From Azoarcus sp. CIB (GTDB taxonomy: Bacteria > Pseudomonadota > Gammaproteobacteria > Burkholderiales > Rhodocyclaceae), in assembly GCF_001190925.1 (NCBI RefSeq), contig NZ_CP011072.1, forward strand, positions 5,084,001-5,148,000: a stretch of 64,000 nucleotides of DNA, written 5' to 3'. The stretch's first letter is position 1. Every line of letters starts with the position of its first letter. A program made the position numbers and the translations under genes. The notes beneath the pieces were generated by a model. The model did no database searches. It saw only the letters and a list, made by a program, of their open reading frames with translations, and was not told the DNA's origin. This document shows positions 57,883 through 64,000 of this stretch, piece after piece.

Positions 57883-59127
57883 ATGAACGCGCCCGCAGAG
57901 CACGCCAACCTCGCCAGGCAACACCTCATCGACCCCGAGATCTGCATCCGCTGCAACACCTGCGAAGAGATCTGCCCGGTCGATGCGATCACCCACGACA
58001 GCCGCAACTACGTCGTCAAGTTCGAAACCTGCAACGGCTGCCTGGCCTGCATCTCGCCCTGTCCGACGGGCGCGATCGACTCGTGGCGCAACGTCGACAA
58101 GGCCGCGCCGCACAGCCTCGCCGACCAGTATTCCTGGGACTACCTGCCCGACACCACCGAACTCGACCAGCTCGAAGCGACGGTGATGGGCGCGGTCGAA
58201 CTGCCGGCCGAGGTCCAGCAGATCACCGAAGTCGCCACCGCCGGCCAGGGCGGCCCGGCGATGGCGCCGTGGTCCGCGTCGCACCCCTACGTCAATATCT
58301 ACTCGCCGGCCGCCCCGGTCACCGCGACGGTCACCGGCAACTACCGCCTCACCGCCGAGGATGCCTCCAGCGACATCCACCACATCGTGCTCGACTTCGG
58401 CACGACCCCCTTCCCGGTGCTCGAAGGCCAGTCGATCGGCATCATCCCGCCCGGCACCGACGACAGGGGCAAGCCGCACCTGCTGCGCATGTACTCGGTC
58501 GCCAGTCCGCGCGACGGCGAGCGTCCGCACTACAACAACCTGTCGCTGACGGTGAAGCGCGTCGTCGAGGACCACGAAGGCAATCCGACCCGCGGCGTCG
58601 CGTCGAACTACGTGTGCGACCTCAAGAAAGGCGACAAGGTGCAGGTCACCGGCCCCTACGGCTCGACCTACCTGATGCCCAACCACCCCGGCTCGTCGAT
58701 CATGATGATCTGCACCGGCACCGGCTCGGCGCCGATGCGCGCGATGACCGAACGCCGCCGCCGCCGCATGGACCGCAAGGAAGGCGGCGAGCTGATGCTC
58801 TTCTTCGGCGCGCGCGCCCCCGCCGAACTGCCCTACTTCGGCCCGCTGCAGAAGCTGCCGAAGGACTTCATCGACATCAGCTTCGCCTTCTCGCGCGTGC
58901 CCGGCGAGCCCAAGCGCTACGTGCAGGACGCGATCCGCGAGCGCGCCGACAAGGTGTTCAAGATGCTGCAGGACGACAACTGCTACATTTACATCTGCGG
59001 CCTCAAGGGCATGGAAGCCGGCGTCCTGGAAGCCTTCCGCGACATCTGCCGCGCGAACGGCGCCGACTGGGACGCACTGCGCCCGCAGCTGCTCGCGAAG
59101 GCCAGATTCCACGTAGAGACCTATTAA
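57883..59127 (+). CDS. boxA: benzoyl-CoA epoxidase reductase subunit (BoxA)
   Basis: A 414-residue reductase. The N-terminus carries two [4Fe-4S] ferredoxin motifs ([16 protein letters not shown] and [16 protein letters not shown]). The C-terminal part is a ferredoxin-NADP reductase module with [11 protein letters not shown] for FAD and [15 protein letters not shown] for NADPH. It passes electrons from NADPH to BoxB. The ATG follows GGAGAGAGACAACC. Confidence 0.96.
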   Translation: MNAPAEHANLARQHLIDPEICIRCNTCEEICPVDAITHDSRNYVVKFETCNGCLACISPCPTGAIDSWRNVDKAAPHSLADQYSWDYLPDTTELDQLEATVMGAVELPAEVQQITEVATAGQGGPAMAPWSASHPYVNIYSPAAPVTATVTGNYRLTAEDASSDIHHIVLDFGTTPFPVLEGQSIGIIPPGTDDRGKPHLLRMYSVASPRDGERPHYNNLSLTVKRVVEDHEGNPTRGVASNYVCDLKKGDKVQVTGPYGSTYLMPNHPGSSIMMICTGTGSAPMRAMTERRRRRMDRKEGGELMLFFGARAPAELPYFGPLQKLPKDFIDISFAFSRVPGEPKRYVQDAIRERADKVFKMLQDDNCYIYICGLKGMEAGVLEAFRDICRANGADWDALRPQLLAKARFHVETY

Positions 59128-59128
59128 T

Positions 59129-59233
59129 AGTAGGGCGGAAAAGCCGTAGGCGCCTTCCGCCGCATGCGTCGGTCCCAAGGTGTGCGGAGCCGGCAACATT
59201 CGGCGGAAGGCGCTTCGCTTTTCCGCCCTACGC
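59129..59233. repeat. inverted REP pair, family A
   Basis: TAGTAGGGCGGAAAAGCC and GCTTTTCCGCCCTACG arms with inner GGCGCCTTCCGCCG and CGGCGGAAGGCGC, between boxA and the thiolase gene. Confidence 0.78.
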
Positions 59234-59337
59234 AAAGCGTGGCGCCTGACGCCGCCGGCCCGTTTTGCCCCACAATGGCGCGCGGCACGCCCGCCCAAAG
59301 AGGCGCGCCCTGACATAAAGAGAGGAGACCCCCCGAC

Positions 59338-60546
<1,209 letters not shown>

Positions 60547-60592
60547 AAGACCGGCCTCACAACAACATGCTGCACCGGAGAGAGAGACGAAC

Positions 60593-61174
60593 GTGAAACC
60601 GGAAGCCGTCCAGATCATCCGCGACGAGCACCTCGCAATCAGCGCGGTGCTCTACTCGCTGCGCTACCTCGTCAAGGGCATGCGCAAGGGCGAAGCGCCC
60701 AACTTCCCGCTGCTGCGCGCAATCCTCGACTACATCGTGTCCTACCCCGACCGCTGGCACCACCCGAAGGAGGACAAGTACCTGTTCGCCGCCGTGCAGC
60801 GGCGCACGCGCGAAGCCGACGGCCTCATCGGCCGCCTCGAACGCGAGCACACGCTGGGCTACCCGATGGTCGAGGACCTCAAGAAGCAGCTCGTCGCCTT
60901 CCAGGGCGGCGACGCCAAGGCCGGCGAAGCCTTCTACGACACGGCCGAACGCTATGCCGAGTTCGAATGGGACCACCTGCGCACCGAGGAAGACGCCCTG
61001 ATCCCCATCGCCGAACGCGTGCTCACCGCGGAAGACTGGACCGAGATCGCCACCGCCTTCCGCGAGAACGACAACCCGCTCTTCGGCATCAAGCCCAAGG
61101 ACGAGGCCGAGACGTTGTACCAGCGCATCCTCAGCCTCACCCCGGCGCCAATCGGAGTCGGCAAGGCGCAGTAA
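60593..61174 (+). CDS. hemerythrin HHE-domain protein
   Basis: A 193-residue four-helix protein of the hemerythrin/HHE family. Metal-binding His and Glu are in IIRDEHLAISAVLYSL, YPDRWHHPKEDKYLF, LEREHTLGYP and FEWDHLRTEEDALIP. It starts with GTG, with CGGAGAGAGAGACG upstream, 46 bp after the thiolase. Its position at the end of an oxygen-dependent operon suggests oxygen or iron handling for BoxB, or protection from reactive oxygen; this is inference only. Confidence 0.87.
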   Translation: MKPEAVQIIRDEHLAISAVLYSLRYLVKGMRKGEAPNFPLLRAILDYIVSYPDRWHHPKEDKYLFAAVQRRTREADGLIGRLEREHTLGYPMVEDLKKQLVAFQGGDAKAGEAFYDTAERYAEFEWDHLRTEEDALIPIAERVLTAEDWTEIATAFRENDNPLFGIKPKDEAETLYQRILSLTPAPIGVGKAQ

Positions 61175-61250
61175 CGCCCTCGCCGTTCCCCCGGCACAAG
61201 GCGGGACGAACTCCCGCCCTCCCCGCACCCCATCCCCATGTGTGAACGCA

Positions 61251-61473
61251 GGAATCGCTGAACAAATCGGTTTCAACGCGTGAGCCAGTGAAGAGTTTTT
61301 CAGCTCTTTGGCACCTTTCTGCCCAAGGCGATGCGGTTCGGGAAACTTAAACAGCGTGTTCGCGGCCGGCGCCGCCTCTCGCGCCAGATCGATGCCGGCG
61401 AAGGCGCGGATCGCCTGGCAGTCGTAGCATGCCGCCACCGGGCGGAGCCAGGCGAATAAATCAGCAGTTCCCT
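61251..61473 (-). mobile_element. relic of an IS5-family element, internally deleted
   Basis: The ends GGAATCGCTGAACAAATC (61251) and, on the minus strand, GGAACTGCTGATTTATTC (ending near 61472) match the ends of the intact element at 21741-22964. Between them only a piece of the transposase remains: AACYDCQAIRAFAGIDLARE and following residues correspond to SQAIRGFVGIDLAREAAPDA in the intact enzyme. Most of the coding sequence is gone, so the relic cannot move on its own. Confidence 0.75.
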
Positions 61474-61862
61474 AAGGCGCACACCACGATTTTCGCCACG
61501 AATCGTGGTCCGTGCCGATCTGCCGGATAGTCCGCAGCCATCGCGGTAGTCCGCACCGCACAAACCAGACCACGACCACAGTCAGCGCCAATCCTCGGAA
61601 AAATTTTCCCAAGGGCATTAGCGTCCGTTACCGCTTACCCGCTGACTGGTGTGTAGCGCAGCAAACCTGATCGCGCAGCGATAGCTCCGACGGCATGCGT
61701 TAGCTTGTGCATATCGCATACGCCATCTGGAAATTTCGTTGTCATTGATATCCCTTGTGCGTAACATCAGCCGCCTTGCAGCGACAAGAACGAATAGCAT
61801 AAAAAACGTCGCATCGGACGAACAGCACATTTAACTGTTTGTAAATACGGGAAAATAAATCC
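61474..61862. other. gene-free region upstream of the RTX gene
   Basis: About 390 bases with only short frames. It becomes A+T-rich towards the RTX start (61790-61860), consistent with a promoter. No clear -35/-10 pair, operator or good Shine-Dalgarno is seen; GGGAAAATAAATCC precedes the ATG. Confidence 0.4.
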
Positions 61863-64000
61863 ATGGCAATTCGGAACGGATCCAAGAAGAACGACACCCT
61901 CACCGGCGGCATTGGCGACGACCAGCTCTATGGCCGCCAGGGCAACGACCTCCTCAATGGTGGCGACGGCAATGACCTGTTGTTTGGTGAATCCGGCAGC
62001 GACTCACTCAGCGGTGGTGCCGGCAACGACTACCTCGACGGAGGCACGGGAAGCGACACGATGGCAGGCGGCTCCGGAAACGACATCTATGTCGTCGACG
62101 GCACGACCGACATCGTCACCGAACTCGCAGGCGAAGGAACCGATACCGTTCAAAGCAGCGTCAGCTACACGCTCGGCAGCAACGTCGAGAACCTCGTGCT
62201 GATGGGAACCGGCAACCTCTCCGGTACCGGCAACGCACTGGCCAATGAGCTTTACGGCAACGACGGCAACAACACTCTGAACGGCCTGGCAGGCGCCGAC
62301 ACGATGGTTGGCGGTGACGGTGACGATACCTACGTGGTCGACAACGTCGGCGATGTCGTCATCGAGAACGCCGGCGAGGGCACCGACACGATCCAGGCTG
62401 CCACGAGCTACACCCTCGGTGCGAACGTCGAGAACCTGACGATCACCGGAAACAGCTTTGGAAGCTTCTCCGGAACCGGCAACGATCTCGACAACGTGCT
62501 GACGACGAATGGCTACTTCACCTACGACACGCTCAACGGTGGCGCCGGCGCCGACACCATGTCCGGCGGATCGGGCAACGACACCTACCACGTGGACAAC
62601 ACGGGCGACACGGTGATCGAGGGTGCCGGCCAAGGCACCGACACCGTGATCAGTACCATCAGCCATACGCTGGCCGCAAACGTCGAGAACCTGACGCTGG
62701 TCGGAACGGGCCTGATCGGCACGGGCAACGCGCTCGACAACACCTACGCCATCAACGACATCGGCAACTCCATTGTCGAAGCGGCGGGCGGCGGAACCGA
62801 CATGGTCGTCAGCAGCGTCAATTACACGCTGGATGCGAACGTCGAGAAGCTGACGCTGGTCGGAACGGGCCTGGTCGGCACCGGCAACGCGCTGGACAAC
62901 ACCTACGTCATCAACAACTCCAGCAACACCATTGTCGAAGCGGTGGGCGGCGGAACCGACACCGTCCTCAGCAGCGTCAGCTACACCCTCGGTGCGAACG
63001 TCGAGAACCTGACGATCACCGGAAACAGCTTCGGAAGCTACTCCGGAACAGGCAACGATCTCGACAACGTGCTGACGACGAATGGCTACTTCACCTACGA
63101 CACGCTCAACGGTGGCGCCGGCGCCGATACGATGTCCGGCGGATCGGGCAACGACACCTACCACGTGGACAACACGGGCGACACGGTGATCGAGGGTGCC
63201 GGCCAAGGCACCGACACCGTGATCAGTACCATCAGCCATACGCTGGCCGCAAACGTCGAGAACCTGACGCTGGTCGGAACGGGCCTGATCGGCACGGGCA
63301 ACGCGCTCGACAACACCTACGCCATCAACGACATCGGCAACTCCATTGTCGAAGCGGCGGGCGGCGGAACCGACATGGTCGTCAGCAGCGTCAATTACAC
63401 GCTGGATGCGAACGTCGAGAAGCTGACGCTGGTCGGAACGGGCCTGGTCGGCACCGGCAACGCGCTGGACAACACCTACGTCATCAACAACTCCAGCAAC
63501 ACCATTGTCGAAGCGGTGGGCGGCGGAACCGACACCGTCCTCAGCAGCGTCAGCTACACCCTCGGTGCGAACGTCGAGAACCTGACGATCACCGGAAACA
63601 GCTTCGGAAGCTACTCCGGAACAGGCAACGATCTCGACAACGTGCTGACGACGAATGGCTACTTCACCTACGACACGCTCAACGGTGGCGCCGGCGCCGA
63701 TACGATGTCCGGCGGATCGGGCAACGACACCTACCACGTGGACAACACGGGCGACACGGTGATCGAGGGTGCCGGCCAAGGCACCGACACCGTGATCAGT
63801 ACCATCAGCCATACGCTGGCCGCAAACGTCGAGAACCTGACGCTGGTCGGAACGGGCCTGATCGGCACGGGCAACGCGCTCGACAACACCTACGCCATCA
63901 ACGACATCGGCAACTCCATTGTCGAAGCGGCGGGCGGCGGAACCGACATGGTCGTCAGCAGCGTCAATTACACGCTGGATGCGAACGTCGAGAAGCTGAC
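61863..64000 (+). CDS. RTX calcium-binding repeat protein, 5' part (runs off window)
   Basis: The first 712 or so residues of a larger protein; no stop occurs before the window ends. From about residue 14 to 75 it has GGxGxDxxx nonapeptides (GGIGDDQLYG, GGDGNDLLFG, GGAGNDYLDG, GGSGNDIYVVD), the calcium-binding beta-roll of RTX proteins. Longer modules with SYTLGANVENLTITGNSFGS and GGAGADTMSGGSGNDTYHVD alternate after that. There is no N-terminal signal peptide, as expected for type I secretion, whose signal is at the unseen C-terminus. Likely a secreted adhesin-, S-layer- or bacteriocin-like protein; the activity cannot be told from the repeats. Confidence 0.88.
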   Translation, partial: MAIRNGSKKNDTLTGGIGDDQLYGRQGNDLLNGGDGNDLLFGESGSDSLSGGAGNDYLDGGTGSDTMAGGSGNDIYVVDGTTDIVTELAGEGTDTVQSSVSYTLGSNVENLVLMGTGNLSGTGNALANELYGNDGNNTLNGLAGADTMVGGDGDDTYVVDNVGDVVIENAGEGTDTIQAATSYTLGANVENLTITGNSFGSFSGTGNDLDNVLTTNGYFTYDTLNGGAGADTMSGGSGNDTYHVDNTGDTVIEGAGQGTDTVISTISHTLAANVENLTLVGTGLIGTGNALDNTYAINDIGNSIVEAAGGGTDMVVSSVNYTLDANVEKLTLVGTGLVGTGNALDNTYVINNSSNTIVEAVGGGTDTVLSSVSYTLGANVENLTITGNSFGSYSGTGNDLDNVLTTNGYFTYDTLNGGAGADTMSGGSGNDTYHVDNTGDTVIEGAGQGTDTVISTISHTLAANVENLTLVGTGLIGTGNALDNTYAINDIGNSIVEAAGGGTDMVVSSVNYTLDANVEKLTLVGTGLVGTGNALDNTYVINNSSNTIVEAVGGGTDTVLSSVSYTLGANVENLTITGNSFGSYSGTGNDLDNVLTTNGYFTYDTLNGGAGADTMSGGSGNDTYHVDNTGDTVIEGAGQGTDTVISTISHTLAANVENLTLVGTGLIGTGNALDNTYAINDIGNSIVEAAGGGTDMVVSSVNYTLDANVEKL
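62421..64000 (+). repeat. 573-bp (191-codon) tandem repeat within the RTX gene
   Basis: The sequence GCGAACGTCGAGAACCTGAC followed by GATCACCGG begins units at 62421, 62994 and 63567, an exact spacing of 573 bp. Unit 1 differs from unit 2 at a few bases (for example CTTTGGAAGCTTC against CTTCGGAAGCTAC). Units 2 and 3 look identical over all 434 bases of unit 3 visible. Each unit itself contains two related half-modules. Confidence 0.9.

Noticed and set aside
62004-63812. 602-codon minus-strand frame across the RTX repeats
   Set aside because: It is a mirror of the repeated RTX codons, periodic for the same reason, and has no domain or ribosome site.
62421-64000. CRISPR array
   Set aside because: The regular repeat is 573 bp, lies in one open frame and encodes RTX modules; no short repeat-spacer pattern was seen anywhere in the window.

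Overview
The window comes from a GC-rich betaproteobacterium, most likely of the Azoarcus/Aromatoleum/Thauera group (Rhodocyclales). The main reason is that a complete aerobic benzoyl-CoA (box) pathway sits beside an oxygen-sensitive, ATP-driven benzoyl-CoA reductase of the Azoarcus (bzd) type. Such a pairing is typical of denitrifying aromatic degraders. Codon usage is strongly GC-biased, so most long overlapping frames are shadows. The exception is about 21.2-24.2 kb, which is visibly richer in A+T.

Layout. 0.1-20 kb is mainly core genome: two methyl-accepting chemotaxis proteins, a NERD-helicase, a ProQ-type RNA chaperone, an NAD-type formate dehydrogenase (catalytic subunit plus fused diaphorase) with a LysR regulator, gpmI, arfB, a lipocalin, a transglutaminase-like protein and an ABC-permease/adaptor export operon. 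20-25 kb is a small mobile or scarred patch: a REP-associated transposase (RAYT) between inverted REPs, an orphan MazE antitoxin, an IS5-family element inserted in frame into an unknown gene that can be reconstructed, and a PLD-like protein.

25.2-41.6 kb is an anaerobic aromatic-acid cluster entirely on the minus strand. It encodes a TetR regulator, two enoyl-CoA hydratases, two SDRs, an aromatic acyl-CoA ligase, a TRAP transporter, an acyl-CoA dehydrogenase, a GNAT and the four-subunit BzdNOPQ-type reductase. Each transcription unit except the tetR gene carries the same 6-6-6 palindrome (AATGAA-N6-TTCAYT), and the reductase promoter also has a perfect FNR-type box. I read this as one TetR-family regulon with additional oxygen control at the reductase. 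Its substrate is not evident: the ring-opening hydrolase, ferredoxin and 2-oxoacid oxidoreductase of standard bzd/bcr clusters are absent from the window.

41.8-61.2 kb is the aerobic benzoate island. The minus strand carries a rubredoxin, an enoyl-CoA hydratase, a thioesterase, an alpha/beta hydrolase, a five-gene branched-chain-type ABC importer, benzoate-CoA ligase, a cupin of the DUF4863 type and boxD. These diverge from the plus-strand unit boxR, boxC, boxB, boxA, thiolase and hemerythrin. The divergent control region is full of TGCA half-sites, including two TGCA-N6-TGCA pairs, as expected for the BoxR/BzdR family. Imported benzoate would be activated by the ligase, epoxidised by BoxAB, opened by BoxC, oxidised by BoxD and thiolysed. 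The thioesterase probably protects the CoA pool.

The window ends with an internally deleted IS5-like relic and the 5' part of a large RTX (calcium-binding repeat) protein. Its coding sequence contains a 573-bp (191-codon) tandem repeat with apparently identical copies. Several families of intergenic inverted repeats are scattered through the window.
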